Below are positions 26,011-35,456 of a stretch of 64,000 bases of DNA, piece by piece. The notes under the pieces are model-generated. The model had not been told where the DNA came from. It was given only the letters and a program-made list of their open reading frames with translations, and made no database searches. The DNA lies in NCBI RefSeq assembly GCF_017565765.1, contig NZ_JAGDYP010000006.1, positions 1 through 64,000 of the forward strand. Direction: 5' to 3'. Source of the DNA: Capnocytophaga bilenii. GTDB lineage: Bacteria; Bacteroidota; Bacteroidia; Flavobacteriales; Flavobacteriaceae. Numbering within the stretch: position 1 is the stretch's first letter; each line of letters starts with the position of its first letter. Made by a program: the position numbers and the translations under genes.

Positions 26011-27339
26011 ATGGATTTAAAAAAATATATTATTGCTTCATTAACGGTTTGTGTATCAACTTTTAATACAGTTATAGCACAAAATGCCGAAGGAGCCCAT
26101 AAAGACACCATCAGGAATAAAAATATTTCAATAACAAATAAAACAGAAGGGCTTAATAAGCTGAATGACAACCCAAAAGCTAAAAAATACGATGAAAAAT
26201 GGCTACAAGAGTTGTCAAATTCCGATCTTTTCTTCCAAATGAGTGAAGATGTAGCGGCTGTACCTACTGATGTGGATTATAACGAACTTCCTACCGAGGT
26301 GCTAAAAGAACGATTGGAGAAACTCAATGAAAAAACACCTTTTAACATTGAATACAACCCCGTATTGGAACAAGTTATAAAGTCGTTTTTGAAAAACAGA
26401 CGCTCCTCATTGGAACGCCTAATGAGCTTGAGTGATTACTACTTTCCTATGTTTGAACAGGAAATGAGTAACCAAAGAATTCCGTTGGAAATTAAATATT
26501 TAGCAATAATAGAGTCGGCTTTAAATCCTAAAGCACGTTCAAGAGCAGGAGCTACGGGCTTATGGCAGTTTATGTATGCTACAGGCAGAAGTTACGGACT
26601 GGAAGTGAATAACTATGTAGATGAGCGTTGTGACCCTTTACGTGCTACCAAAGCCGCAGTACGCTACCTCAATGAGCTTTACAAAATATTCGGCGATTGG
26701 GATTTGGTATTGGCTGCCTATAACTCAGGTCCTGGTAATGTAACCAAGGCTATGCGCCGTTCCAACGGGAAAACAAATTATTGGAATCTGCGACCCTATC
26801 TTCCTAAGGAAACAGCAGGTTATGTACCCGCTTTCTTGGCAACGCTTTATATTTTTGAATATGCCAAAGAACACGGCTTTAAACCCCAAAAGCGCACTAA
26901 TCACTTGTTTGAAACCGATACTATTAGGGTAAAACAAGCTATACCTTTTAAAAGTATTGCCGATATTACAGGGATGAGTATCCAAGATATTCAGTTTTTT
27001 AATCCTTCGTACCAGTTGGATGTGGTGCCTTACGTAGAAGGGCGTAATTACGCTTTGAGATTGCCTATTTCGGAGGTAGGAAAGTTTGTTGCTAATGAAG
27101 AGACTATTTATGCTTATTTGAACGAAGAAAAAGCAAAACGCGAAAAACCACTTCCCGAAGTCTTAACAGGCGACCAATACAAATCATCATCTAAAAAAAT
27201 CACTTATACAGTTAAGAAAAGTGACAATTTAGGTAAAATAGCTACTCGCTATGGGGTGAGTGTTTCAAGTATCAAGCGTTGGAATAGGATTAAAGGAAAG
27301 AGTGTACGAGTAGGACAACGCCTCCTAATTTATAAATAA
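26011..27339 (+). CDS. Membrane-bound lytic murein transglycosylase D-like protein
   Basis: In this 442-residue protein a signal peptide (~1-24) precedes an SLT domain. The catalytic Glu is E168 in LAIIESALNP, followed by GATGLWQFM and AYNSGPGNV (236-244). A single LysM domain (~397-441: YTVKKSDNLGKIATRYGVSVSSIKRWN) binds peptidoglycan. Such enzymes cleave glycan strands to form anhydromuropeptides and act in the periplasm. E. coli MltD has two or more LysM copies, here I see one. Its TAA overlaps the ATG of the UbiA gene by one base. Confidence 0.88.
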   Translation: MDLKKYIIASLTVCVSTFNTVIAQNAEGAHKDTIRNKNISITNKTEGLNKLNDNPKAKKYDEKWLQELSNSDLFFQMSEDVAAVPTDVDYNELPTEVLKERLEKLNEKTPFNIEYNPVLEQVIKSFLKNRRSSLERLMSLSDYYFPMFEQEMSNQRIPLEIKYLAIIESALNPKARSRAGATGLWQFMYATGRSYGLEVNNYVDERCDPLRATKAAVRYLNELYKIFGDWDLVLAAYNSGPGNVTKAMRRSNGKTNYWNLRPYLPKETAGYVPAFLATLYIFEYAKEHGFKPQKRTNHLFETDTIRVKQAIPFKSIADITGMSIQDIQFFNPSYQLDVVPYVEGRNYALRLPISEVGKFVANEETIYAYLNEEKAKREKPLPEVLTGDQYKSSSKKITYTVKKSDNLGKIATRYGVSVSSIKRWNRIKGKSVRVGQRLLIYK

Positions 27340-28214
27340 TGAAAAAAAAACGTGCCTTGCTAAAACTCTTAGGAGTGTTTTCGCTGGTGCGAGGGTATAA
27401 TATAGCATTTGTGTGTGTAGCGCAGTATTTAGCAGCTATCTTTGTACTGTCGCACAAGAGTTGGCGTGAGGTAGTGTTTGATGACTCTCTACTGATGCTT
27501 GTAATAGCAGGAGCTTTGGCAATAGCAGGAGGTTATATTATTAATGGTTTTTACGATAAAGATAAAGACCTGATAAATAAGCCACTGAAAACAATGATAG
27601 ACCTGCTCGTAAGCCAAAACACACGCCTAACGCTTTATTTCTTGCTAAATTTTCTTTCAGTAATTGTAGCGAGCTACGTATCTTTTAGAGCTGTATTGTT
27701 CTTCTCGGGCTATATATTTGCAATGTGGCTATATTCACATCGCATTAAAAAGTTACTGTTTTTAGGAAATATTACTTCGGCAGTACTTTCTATAATTCCC
27801 TTTTTTGCAGTGTTTATTTACTATCGCCAGTTTGATACTGTTATTTTCTTCCACGCTATGGTAATTTACCTGCTAATGCTGATACGAGAATTTACAAAAG
27901 ATTTGCAAAACATCAAAGGCGATTTAACGCACAACTACGCTACCATAGCCGTAGTATATGGAGAACGCTATGCAAAAGGAATGATAACCCTGATGGTATT
28001 GCTTTGCTTTATTCCTGTGTATGTGCTTATTAACTATATGAGTGTAGGTAGGCTGGTGTATTTTTTTGAGTTTATGGTGCTTTACCTACTACTATTTGTA
28101 ATAGTGCTGTGGAGTAGCCAAAAACAAGTGCATTACGCTTGGCTATATGTGGCTATAAAAGTGCTTATAGTTATGGGTGTATTTGTGCAAGTATTAGGAA
28201 ATATGCGAGTGTGA
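27339..28214 (+). CDS. UbiA-family prenyltransferase
   Basis: The 291-residue integral membrane protein has about eight hydrophobic helices. The first Asp-rich motif NGFYDKDKDLINKP and the second REFTKDLQNIKGD are the Mg-prenyl-diphosphate sites of the UbiA superfamily. In Bacteroidota this type is often annotated as geranylgeranylglycerol-phosphate geranylgeranyltransferase, but the true acceptor is unproven. Menaquinone MenA is an alternative. It shares the transcript with the transglycosylase gene (start overlaps the stop by one base). Confidence 0.82.
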   Translation: MKKKRALLKLLGVFSLVRGYNIAFVCVAQYLAAIFVLSHKSWREVVFDDSLLMLVIAGALAIAGGYIINGFYDKDKDLINKPLKTMIDLLVSQNTRLTLYFLLNFLSVIVASYVSFRAVLFFSGYIFAMWLYSHRIKKLLFLGNITSAVLSIIPFFAVFIYYRQFDTVIFFHAMVIYLLMLIREFTKDLQNIKGDLTHNYATIAVVYGERYAKGMITLMVLLCFIPVYVLINYMSVGRLVYFFEFMVLYLLLFVIVLWSSQKQVHYAWLYVAIKVLIVMGVFVQVLGNMRV

Positions 28215-28257
28215 GCAAAAAAAAAACTTTTTTTCTTTTTAATTAAAATAAAAGTTG

Positions 28258-28265
28258 TATTTTTG
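28258..28265 (+). promoter_or_regulatory. -7 promoter element TATTTTTG
   Basis: TATTTTTG fits TAnnTTTG and lies 26 bases before the ATG at 28292. An upstream ATG at 28277 is possible but close to the expected transcription start. Confidence 0.55.
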
Positions 28266-28291
28266 CCGAACTTTTAATGAAAATTATAAAT

Positions 28292-29080
28292 ATGGCAACT
28301 TATAAGAAAAACAACAACAGACCTAATAGAAACAGACAAGTTGAAAACTTAGACGAAGAACAAGAACAACAATTGCATACTGAAAGTACTACTGCGGAGG
28401 TGTTTGATGCTCTTGATTTAGGTGCTTCAAAATCAGAAGATTTTGTTCGTAATAACCAAAAAACAATTATCGGGGTACTGATAGGGATTGCAGTTATAGG
28501 ATTAGGCTATTTGCTTTATCAACAATTTGTAAAAGCGCCTAACGAACAAAAAGCGGCTAATGAGTTCTTCTTTGCTCAACAGTTTTTTGACGAAGCTATG
28601 CAAGCTACCAATGCCAAAGAGCGCGACTCTCTTTTCAAAGTATCTATCAATGGCGGTGGTGGTAAATATGGCTATAAGCAAATTGCCGAAAACTACAGCG
28701 GTACCAAAGCTGCCAACCTTGCTCAATATGGTATGGGTATGGCTTATATGCGCTTGGCAGACTATAATAACGCTATTACACACCTAAAAGCTTTTGATGC
28801 CGATGATGATGTGCTGGGTGCTTTTGCTTACGGAAATATAGGCGATGCATATTTGCAACAGAAAAATAATGCTGAAGCATTGAACTACTATAAAAAAGCT
28901 TTTGAACATAGCAATAACGACTTTATTACTCCTTTGTACTTGAAAAAGGCTGGTATTGTAGCAACTCTTTCAGGTAAAAAAGAGGATGCGCTTAAATATT
29001 ACGAGCGTATAAAAGACGAATTTCCTGCTTCTGAAGAAGCTCGTACTATTGATATATTCATCGGAAAAATAAGTGAATAA
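28292..29080 (+). CDS. Membrane-anchored tetratricopeptide repeat protein
   Basis: From the ATG at 28292 it encodes 262 residues. A charged cytoplasmic N-terminus is followed by one transmembrane helix (KTIIGVLIGIAVIGLGYLLYQQ) and TPR repeats such as AQYGMGMAYMRLADYNNAITHLKAF, AYGNIGDAYLQQKNNAEALNYYKKA and AGIVATLSGKKEDALKYYERI. The layout is that of YfgM-like proteins, which assist protein secretion. That function is not shown here. It is 19 bases upstream of ribH. Confidence 0.8.
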   Translation: MATYKKNNNRPNRNRQVENLDEEQEQQLHTESTTAEVFDALDLGASKSEDFVRNNQKTIIGVLIGIAVIGLGYLLYQQFVKAPNEQKAANEFFFAQQFFDEAMQATNAKERDSLFKVSINGGGGKYGYKQIAENYSGTKAANLAQYGMGMAYMRLADYNNAITHLKAFDADDDVLGAFAYGNIGDAYLQQKNNAEALNYYKKAFEHSNNDFITPLYLKKAGIVATLSGKKEDALKYYERIKDEFPASEEARTIDIFIGKISE

Positions 29081-29099
29081 TTAAAGAAATAAGACCGTA

Positions 29100-29594
29100 G
29101 TGGCAACAGAAAATAAAAATTTATCAAATTACGATAAAACAGTAATCCCAAATGCGAAAGCACTTCGCTTTGGGATTATTACTTCGCAGTGGAATGAACG
29201 CGTAACCTATGGTATGCGCGATGGTGCTATTGCTACCCTAAAAGATTGTGGAGCAATAGAGGAGCACATTACCTGCTGGGAAGTACCCGGTAGCTTTGAG
29301 CTGGTGCACGGGGCTAAACGAATGCTCAGTACGCTTGCCGTTGATGCTATCATTGTGATAGGCTGCGTAATACAAGGCGAAACCAAACACTTTGATTTTG
29401 TATGTCAGGGTGTTACTCAGGGTATTGCTCAGCTGAATGCTGCACAAAGTGAAGTGCCTATTATTTTTTGTGTTCTTACCGATAACACTATGCAACAATC
29501 GCTTGACAGGAGTGGCGGTAAGCTGGGAAATAAAGGGGTAGAAGCAGCTATTACAGCTATAAAAATGTCCGTTTTAGGTAAAAAAATGGAATAA
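29100..29594 (+). CDS. ribH: 6,7-dimethyl-8-ribityllumazine synthase
   Basis: The 164-residue protein starts at GTG (29100). It shows the lumazine synthase landmarks FGIITSQWNE, WEVPGSFELVHGAKRM, VIGCVIQGETKHFDFVCQGVTQGI and FCVLTDNTMQQSLDRSGGKLGNKG. The enzyme makes the penultimate riboflavin intermediate and assembles as a 60-mer or pentamer. No other rib gene is near, and no FMN riboswitch is visible upstream. Confidence 0.95.
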   Translation: MATENKNLSNYDKTVIPNAKALRFGIITSQWNERVTYGMRDGAIATLKDCGAIEEHITCWEVPGSFELVHGAKRMLSTLAVDAIIVIGCVIQGETKHFDFVCQGVTQGIAQLNAAQSEVPIIFCVLTDNTMQQSLDRSGGKLGNKGVEAAITAIKMSVLGKKME

Positions 29595-29624
29595 TTTTTG
29601 AGGATATATAAGGAAAAAGACTAT

Positions 29625-30296
29625 ATGGGACGACTATTGATATTGTTTTATCTGTTGCTATTGCCTTTTACCTTAGTAATTGCTCAGCCTCGTGATACGT
29701 TATTTGTATTTGATAAGGAGTTTTATACAGGCGATACAATACGGCTTACAGAGGTGAATCTGTTTGGCAAAGAACGTTCTTTTAGCGATTTAGAGGCTCA
29801 AAAACGTTACTTGCTATTGCAACGCCGTGTAAAGAAGGTATATCCTTATGCCAAAATGGCTGCTGATAGACTGAGTGTAATGCAGCATACTATGGATACG
29901 ATGCAGCGTGCTCGTCAGAAAAAAGTGTATGTAAAGCGCACACAACGTTATATAGAGGAACATTTTACAGATGAGCTAAAAAAATTATCGCGCTCACAAG
30001 GGCGTATCCTCATAAAATTGATTCATAGACAAACAGGGCGTACGGCTTATGACCTTGTGCGTGATTTGCGTAATGGCTGGAATGCTTATTGGTATAATAA
30101 AACGGCTTGGTTGTACGACTTGTCACTGAAAAAAGGCTACGACCCAATGAATGTAGAAGAAGATTATTGGATAGAGGAAATTCTGCTGCGTGCTATTAGT
30201 TCGGGTGAATTGGAAGAGCAAGTCCCTGCCTTGCGCTATGATTTTACAGAACTTACACAACGCCGTTGGCAACGACTAAAAGAAAACAGTCATTAG
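29625..30296 (+). CDS. DUF4294 protein, first of a tandem pair
   Basis: The ATG at 29625 gives a signal peptide (MGRLLILFYLLLLPFTLVIAQ), and an upstream in-frame TTG at 29598 is rejected. The 223-residue product has the DUF4294 core: KKVYPYAKMAADRL, FTDELKKLSRSQGRILIKLIHRQTGRTAYDLV and NGWNAYWYNKTAW. It is probably periplasmic or exported. Function is unknown. It follows ribH by 30 bases. Confidence 0.8.
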   Translation: MGRLLILFYLLLLPFTLVIAQPRDTLFVFDKEFYTGDTIRLTEVNLFGKERSFSDLEAQKRYLLLQRRVKKVYPYAKMAADRLSVMQHTMDTMQRARQKKVYVKRTQRYIEEHFTDELKKLSRSQGRILIKLIHRQTGRTAYDLVRDLRNGWNAYWYNKTAWLYDLSLKKGYDPMNVEEDYWIEEILLRAISSGELEEQVPALRYDFTELTQRRWQRLKENSH

Positions 30297-30330
30297 TTGC
30301 TGAGAAAAACATTAAAAAAACCACCAAAAT

Positions 30331-31056
30331 ATGAGAACCTTTACTTTCTTCATTTTATTTTTTGCCATCACATTTTCTGCTTTTGGGAAATCTGTGAATT
30401 TTGACACCGAATTTTATACTACAAAGGTGCGAGATAGCGTTGTGCCTTCACTAAAAGACGCTAGTGAAGAAGCAAGAGCAACGAGTAAACGCCTTTTGGA
30501 GCAAGAAAAGAAGCTGAAAAAGATTGTAGATAGCTTGCTAAGGGCAAAATTCAAAGTAGAATTATTAGAGAAAAAGCCGTATATTATAAGACAGATGAAA
30601 AGGGTGTACAAAGTGTATCCTTACGCTGTAATAGCGGCTGATAAAATGCGAGTAATTGAAATGGCATTAGACTCGCTTCGTACAAAAAAAGAAAAAGAGC
30701 AATATCTTCAGCAAATGCAACAACATATAGAGTTGCAATTTACAGAACAAATAAAAAATCTTACTCCTGCAGAGGGGCGTATTCTTCTGAAATTAATACA
30801 CCGCCAAACGGGAAATACAGCATATCAAATTATAGAAAAATTCCGTAGCCATTGGTATGCTTTTAGTGTAGAAAAAGTGGTAACGATGTTTGATATATCA
30901 CTCCTTGCAGAATATAATCCCGAACAAAATGAAGAAGATTTTTGGCTGGAACTTATAGTACAAACAATGGTAGGCAAAGGAAGATTGGCATCTCAAGAAC
31001 CATTTGTGAAATACGACCTTTGGAAACTTTATAAGCAAAGGGCAAGGCGTAATTGA
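30331..31056 (+). CDS. DUF4294 protein, second of a tandem pair
   Basis: This 241-residue paralog of the preceding gene has a signal peptide (MRTFTFFILFFAITFSAFG). A Lys/Glu-rich coiled-coil insert (~40-80) is absent from the first copy. The same core appears as VYKVYPYAVIAADKM and FTEQIKNLTPAEGRILLKLIHRQTGNTAYQII. The pair shares the invariant GRILxKLIHRQTG but is otherwise well diverged, so the duplication is old. Function is unknown. Confidence 0.8.
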   Translation: MRTFTFFILFFAITFSAFGKSVNFDTEFYTTKVRDSVVPSLKDASEEARATSKRLLEQEKKLKKIVDSLLRAKFKVELLEKKPYIIRQMKRVYKVYPYAVIAADKMRVIEMALDSLRTKKEKEQYLQQMQQHIELQFTEQIKNLTPAEGRILLKLIHRQTGNTAYQIIEKFRSHWYAFSVEKVVTMFDISLLAEYNPEQNEEDFWLELIVQTMVGKGRLASQEPFVKYDLWKLYKQRARRN

Positions 31057-31100
31057 AAAAAGTTTTTTAACATTTGATTTTTTTGTATTGAGTTTTTTTG

Positions 31101-31108
31101 TAACTTTG
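31101..31108 (+). promoter_or_regulatory. -7 promoter element TAACTTTG before the antiporter
   Basis: TAACTTTG fits TAnnTTTG and lies 17 bases before the ATG at 31126. Two TTTG candidates upstream have spacings of 15 and 24 bases, so the -33 is unclear. Confidence 0.55.
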
Positions 31109-31125
31109 CCAAAAATAAAGAGACA

Positions 31126-32427
31126 ATGGAGTTATATTACGCTTTTTCGGTGATTATAGTATTGGCGGCTGTGTTTTCGTATGTAAATGTGCGTTATGTG
31201 AAATTGCCAATGACGATAGGTATTATGGTGATTGCTATGATAGTATCGGTGGGAATACGACTTTTTGGAGGTGATATTTTTGCAGGACTTACTCATAGAT
31301 TGGAATCATTATTACAGGGCTTTGATTTTACCGAAATATTGATGGGTGCGATGCTTAACTTCTTACTTTTTGCAGGGGCGTTACACATTAATATATCAGA
31401 TTTGAAAGCGTTTAAATTGCCTATTATTACTTATGCTACAGTGAGTGTAGTGCTATCGGCTATCTTTATATCGCTTTTGCTTTACTATATAGCTCCTTTG
31501 GTGGGGATTGAAATTCCTTACTTATACTGCTTGCTCTTCGGAACACTTATTTCTCCTACTGACCCTATTGTGGTGCTTGGTGTATTAAAACAAGCCAAAG
31601 TACCCAAACGTATTGAGGCAAAAATTACGGGTGAATCGCTCTTTAACGATGGGGTAGCGGTAGTAATGTTTGCTGTAGTACACCGCTTGGCTACCGATGC
31701 GACTTTTGAACCTTCTTTCAATGCAATTACTAAGTTGTTTTTATTAGAAGCTGGAGGGGGTATCTTCTTGGGGGTACTATTAGGCTGGATAGCTTCTCAA
31801 ATGATGAAAGCTGCCAACGACTATCACGTGAGCGTGTTACTCACACTTGCCGTGGTAATGGGTGGTTTTTTAATAGCAAAGGCTTCGCACGTATCGGCAC
31901 CTTTGGCAATGGTGATAGCAGGGCTTTTTATAGGAAATGTAGGTAAAAAGGAAAGTAGCGAAGAAAATAAGGATTACTTAGAGAAGTTTTGGGCGATAGT
32001 GGACGAGATAATGAATGCTATATTGTTTTTATTTATAGGTTTCGAGATGTTGTTGATAAACAATTTAGTAGGGCAGTTTTTGCTGGGAGCAGTGGCTATT
32101 ATTGTTTGCTTATTGGGGCGTGCGCTGGCTATTTATATTCCTGCAAAAACTATTTTGCGCAAAGTGAGTACCTACTCTCGTGGCTCATTGATTACAATGG
32201 TGTGGGGGGGCATCAGAGGCGGTGTTTCTATTGCATTGGTGCTCTCTATGAAATCAGATAATTTTGCAATAAAAGAAACACTATTGCAGGTAACTTATAT
32301 AGTAGTATTGTTTTCTATTTTGGTACAGGGGCTTACTGTGGGTAAGGTAGCTTCTAAGGCGTTGTACAGAGATGAGGTGATGGCAAGACTGAGGAGAATA
32401 AAAATGCGTCAGCAAAGAAATAGATAA
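31126..32427 (+). CDS. Na+/H+ antiporter, NhaP/CPA1 type
   Basis: The 433-residue protein has about twelve hydrophobic helices. The CPA1 landmarks are GTLISPTDPIVVLGVL (TDP motif), ESLFNDGVAVVMF (the ND ion-binding pair) and the basic GGIRGGVSIALVLS near the C-terminus. It would exchange Na+ or K+ for protons in the inner membrane. Own promoter. It lies 32 bases before the OlsF-like gene. Confidence 0.88.
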   Translation: MELYYAFSVIIVLAAVFSYVNVRYVKLPMTIGIMVIAMIVSVGIRLFGGDIFAGLTHRLESLLQGFDFTEILMGAMLNFLLFAGALHINISDLKAFKLPIITYATVSVVLSAIFISLLLYYIAPLVGIEIPYLYCLLFGTLISPTDPIVVLGVLKQAKVPKRIEAKITGESLFNDGVAVVMFAVVHRLATDATFEPSFNAITKLFLLEAGGGIFLGVLLGWIASQMMKAANDYHVSVLLTLAVVMGGFLIAKASHVSAPLAMVIAGLFIGNVGKKESSEENKDYLEKFWAIVDEIMNAILFLFIGFEMLLINNLVGQFLLGAVAIIVCLLGRALAIYIPAKTILRKVSTYSRGSLITMVWGGIRGGVSIALVLSMKSDNFAIKETLLQVTYIVVLFSILVQGLTVGKVASKALYRDEVMARLRRIKMRQQRNR

Positions 32428-32459
32428 AACGAATACTACCTGAATAAACCGAAGATAAG

Positions 32460-34283
32460 ATGCAGAAAGATAAAGGATTGGTAAGTGCGAAAGACCTTGC
32501 TACTGCCATTAATATGAATAAAATGGGGGCACTTGGCACTTTGGGTGGCTGGGTGCTGATGAAAATGCTTAAGCTGGATAAGCTAAATGCTATTTACAAC
32601 CGTAATAAGCAGCTGGAAGGTGTTGATTTTCTGAATGCTTTACTTGATGAATTTGAAATAAAATTTGAAATACCCGAAGAGGACTTTAAGAACATTCCTA
32701 AAGAGGGTGCTTTTATTACTATATCCAACCACCCATTAGGGGGAATAGATGGTATACTATTATTGAAATTATTGGCAGAAAAGCGCCCTGATTTTAAGAT
32801 AATTGCTAACTTCTTATTACAGCGCATTAAGCCTCTCTCTCCTTATGTATTGCCTGTGAATCCTTTTGAGGATAGAAAAGATGTGAAAAATAGCGTAATG
32901 GGCTTTAAACAGGCAATAATGCACTTGCGTGAAGGTAAACCGTTAGGAATTTTTCCTGCGGGTGAGGTATCGGTGATTAAAAATAAGGATATAGTGGTAG
33001 ATAAGCCTTGGGAAGAGGCTGCAATGAAATTAGCTCAAAAGGCTAAAGTACCTATAATACCTATCTACTTTCACGCTAAAAACAGTAAATTATTTTACTT
33101 TTTGGCAAACTTGAGCGGTACTTTACGCACAGCTAAATTGCCTTCGGAATTGCTTACACAAAAACAACGTACTATAAACGTAAGAATAGGGAAACCTATT
33201 ACGGTAGCTATGCAGGAAGAGTATAAGCAATTAGATGCATTTACTGATTTCCTACGTAAAAAAACATATATTTTAGCAAATGCTTTTCAGCAGGATAAAA
33301 AGCTTTTGCCATTACCAAAAGTGCTAAAAGTAAATAAGTCTGCAGCAACTCCTAAGCAGATAGAAGCACCTATAGCACCTACACTAATAGAACAGGAAAT
33401 AGCCTATATTACCAAGAAAGACTATCGCTTGCTAAAAAATAACAATTATGAGGTGTTTTTAGCTCCTTATGCCGAAATTCCGAATATAATAAAAGAGATT
33501 GGTAGGCTTAGGGAAATTACCTTCCGTGAAGTAGGGGAGGGGACTAATGCTTCTTCGGATTTAGATAAGTTTGATACCTATTACCATCATCTTTTTTTGT
33601 GGGATAACGATGCTAAACGCTTGGTAGGGGCTTACCGAATGGGGTTGGGTGCCGAGATTTTTCCTAAATATGGCATAGAAGGCTTTTATACCCACGATTT
33701 ATTCCGCTTTGAGCCTGAACTATACGATATGATGAGCAAAACCATAGAAATGGGGCGTGCTTTTATCGTATCGGAATATCAGCAAAAGCCTATGCCGCTT
33801 TTCTTGCTTTGGAAAGGTATTGCACATACTACTTTGCGCTATCCCGAACATTCGTTTTTGTTGGGAAGTGTGAGTATTAGCAATCAGTTTTCAAACTTTT
33901 CAAAGTCATTGATGATAGAGTTTATGAAATCGAACTTTTACGACCCTTATATAGCACAATACGTGCGACCTAAAAAGGCGTTTAAAGTGAAACTGAAGGA
34001 CGAGGATAAAGACTTTATTTTTGACGAAACCAAAGCCGATTTGAATAAGTTTGATAAAATCATAGATGAATTAGAACCTGGTAGCTTGCGCTTACCTGTA
34101 CTGATAAAGAAATATATCAAACAGAATGCTAAGGTTATAGCCTTTAATGTAGATCCGATGTTTAATAACTCTGTAGACGGACTTATGTATATTCGGATTT
34201 CAGACTTGCCAGAGAGTACAATGAAGCCTGTGATAGAGGAATTTCAAGCTGAATTGGAAGCAAGAGCCAATAGTAGTGAATAA
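32460..34283 (+). CDS. olsF: Bifunctional acyltransferase, OlsF-like aminolipid synthase
   Basis: This 607-residue fusion has an N-terminal PlsC-type O-acyltransferase with NHPLGGID (90-97) and FPAGEVS (165-171). A C-terminal GNAT-type N-acyltransferase (~310-600) shows FREVGEGTN, LVGAYRMGLG and TIEMGRAFI. Flavobacterium johnsoniae OlsF has this kind of fusion and makes ornithine lipids. The substrate here may be ornithine, glycine or another amino acid. N-acyl transfer comes first chemically although its domain is second in the protein. It follows the antiporter closely. Confidence 0.75.
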   Translation: MQKDKGLVSAKDLATAINMNKMGALGTLGGWVLMKMLKLDKLNAIYNRNKQLEGVDFLNALLDEFEIKFEIPEEDFKNIPKEGAFITISNHPLGGIDGILLLKLLAEKRPDFKIIANFLLQRIKPLSPYVLPVNPFEDRKDVKNSVMGFKQAIMHLREGKPLGIFPAGEVSVIKNKDIVVDKPWEEAAMKLAQKAKVPIIPIYFHAKNSKLFYFLANLSGTLRTAKLPSELLTQKQRTINVRIGKPITVAMQEEYKQLDAFTDFLRKKTYILANAFQQDKKLLPLPKVLKVNKSAATPKQIEAPIAPTLIEQEIAYITKKDYRLLKNNNYEVFLAPYAEIPNIIKEIGRLREITFREVGEGTNASSDLDKFDTYYHHLFLWDNDAKRLVGAYRMGLGAEIFPKYGIEGFYTHDLFRFEPELYDMMSKTIEMGRAFIVSEYQQKPMPLFLLWKGIAHTTLRYPEHSFLLGSVSISNQFSNFSKSLMIEFMKSNFYDPYIAQYVRPKKAFKVKLKDEDKDFIFDETKADLNKFDKIIDELEPGSLRLPVLIKKYIKQNAKVIAFNVDPMFNNSVDGLMYIRISDLPESTMKPVIEEFQAELEARANSSE

Positions 34284-34348
34284 GAGCTGTATTTGATACG
34301 GAATAAGTGTGAGCAAATTAAAATAATAAATATTTAACAAGTACTACT

Positions 34349-34783
34349 TTGTATAGTAAAGCCGAAGCAAAAAAACTACGAGAAGACTTCTGGATTTCTT
34401 TTGGAAAGTCTTTTCCTTATAAATGGACACTCTACGATACTAAAATCAAGGATTTTAGTTTTAAGTTTTTATTTGATACTAAAAAAGCGCGGGTACTACT
34501 TGCTATTGAAGATAGCAATGTAGATACCCGTGATTTTTATTATAACAAATTGTTGTCATTACAAGCTATTCTTACCAATGATTACCTCCCCAAAGTTGTT
34601 TATGATTCTCATTTGGTGTTAGATAATGGTAAAGAAATCAGTGGTGTGTATGTAGAGTTAGAAGGGGTAAGTATTCATAATAAGGCTACTTGGCAACAAA
34701 CAATGGTATTTTTGTACGATACAATGCTGCAATTTGAAGCCTTTTGGGCAGAGTATAAAGATATTATACAAGAAGAACTATAG
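34349..34783 (+). CDS. DUF4268 domain protein
   Basis: This 144-residue protein most likely starts at TTG (34349) with MYSKAEAKKLREDFWISFGKSF, the usual DUF4268 opening; no ATG fits. It continues FKFLFDTKKARVLLAIE, VDTRDFYYNKLLSLQ and FYDTMLQFEAFWAEYKD-like segments. Function is unknown; the domain is sometimes linked to nuclease-like proteins. Its end overlaps the end of rpe by 6 bases, tail to tail. Confidence 0.75.
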   Translation: MYSKAEAKKLREDFWISFGKSFPYKWTLYDTKIKDFSFKFLFDTKKARVLLAIEDSNVDTRDFYYNKLLSLQAILTNDYLPKVVYDSHLVLDNGKEISGVYVELEGVSIHNKATWQQTMVFLYDTMLQFEAFWAEYKDIIQEEL

Positions 34784-35428
34784 TCCTATCTTTTTAAGCT
34801 CGCTGATGGTGAGTGCAGGGTTGGGCGCACTAAAAATAAAACTACCAGCTACTAAGGCATCAGCACCTGCTTTGATGAGGGCTTGTGCATTATTGAGGGT
34901 AACACCTCCATCGATTTCTATAAGTGCATTAGAGCCCGATTCTACTATGAGTTTTTTAGCTTGTTGCACCTTTTTATAGGTGTTTTCTATAAACTTCTGT
35001 CCGCCAAAGCCTGGGTTTACACTCATTAGGAGCACTTCATCTACATCTTCAATAATATCTTCCAATACCGCTACAGGGGTATGAGGGTTAAGAGCTACCC
35101 CAGCTTTCATACCTTCAGCCTTAATAGCCTGCAATGTGCGGTGCAGGTGCGTACAAGCCTCGTAATGAACCGTAAGAATGTCACTACCCAGCTTGGCAAA
35201 AGTACTGATATAGCGATCGGGGTCAATAATCATAAGATGCACATCTAAAGGCTTTTTAGCATGTTTTTTGATAACTTCAAGCACAGGCATACCATACGAG
35301 ATATTAGGCACAAATACGCCGTCCATAATATCTATATGAAACCAATCAGCTTCGCTATTGTTTACCATTTCAATAGCCTGCTGTAGGTTGCCAAAGTCGG
35401 CGGCTAATAATGAGGGTGAGAGTATCAT
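34778..35428 (-). CDS. rpe: Ribulose-phosphate 3-epimerase
   Basis: This 216-residue TIM barrel of the pentose phosphate pathway has SPSLLAADFGNLQ, the metal site in WFHIDIMDGVFVPN, HLMI, MSVNPGFGGQKFI and IEIDGGV. It interconverts ribulose-5-phosphate and xylulose-5-phosphate. It lies downstream of sufB (28-base gap) and may be transcribed with it. Confidence 0.95.
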   Translation of the reverse strand: MILSPSLLAADFGNLQQAIEMVNNSEADWFHIDIMDGVFVPNISYGMPVLEVIKKHAKKPLDVHLMIIDPDRYISTFAKLGSDILTVHYEACTHLHRTLQAIKAEGMKAGVALNPHTPVAVLEDIIEDVDEVLLMSVNPGFGGQKFIENTYKKVQQAKKLIVESGSNALIEIDGGVTLNNAQALIKAGADALVAGSFIFSAPNPALTISELKKIGL

Positions 35429-35456
35429 ATTTTGATAATTAATGATTAATAAGTTG

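Noticed and set aside
29080-29100. FMN riboswitch before ribH
   Set aside because: The gap to the upstream gene is only 19 bases and no conserved riboswitch elements are present.
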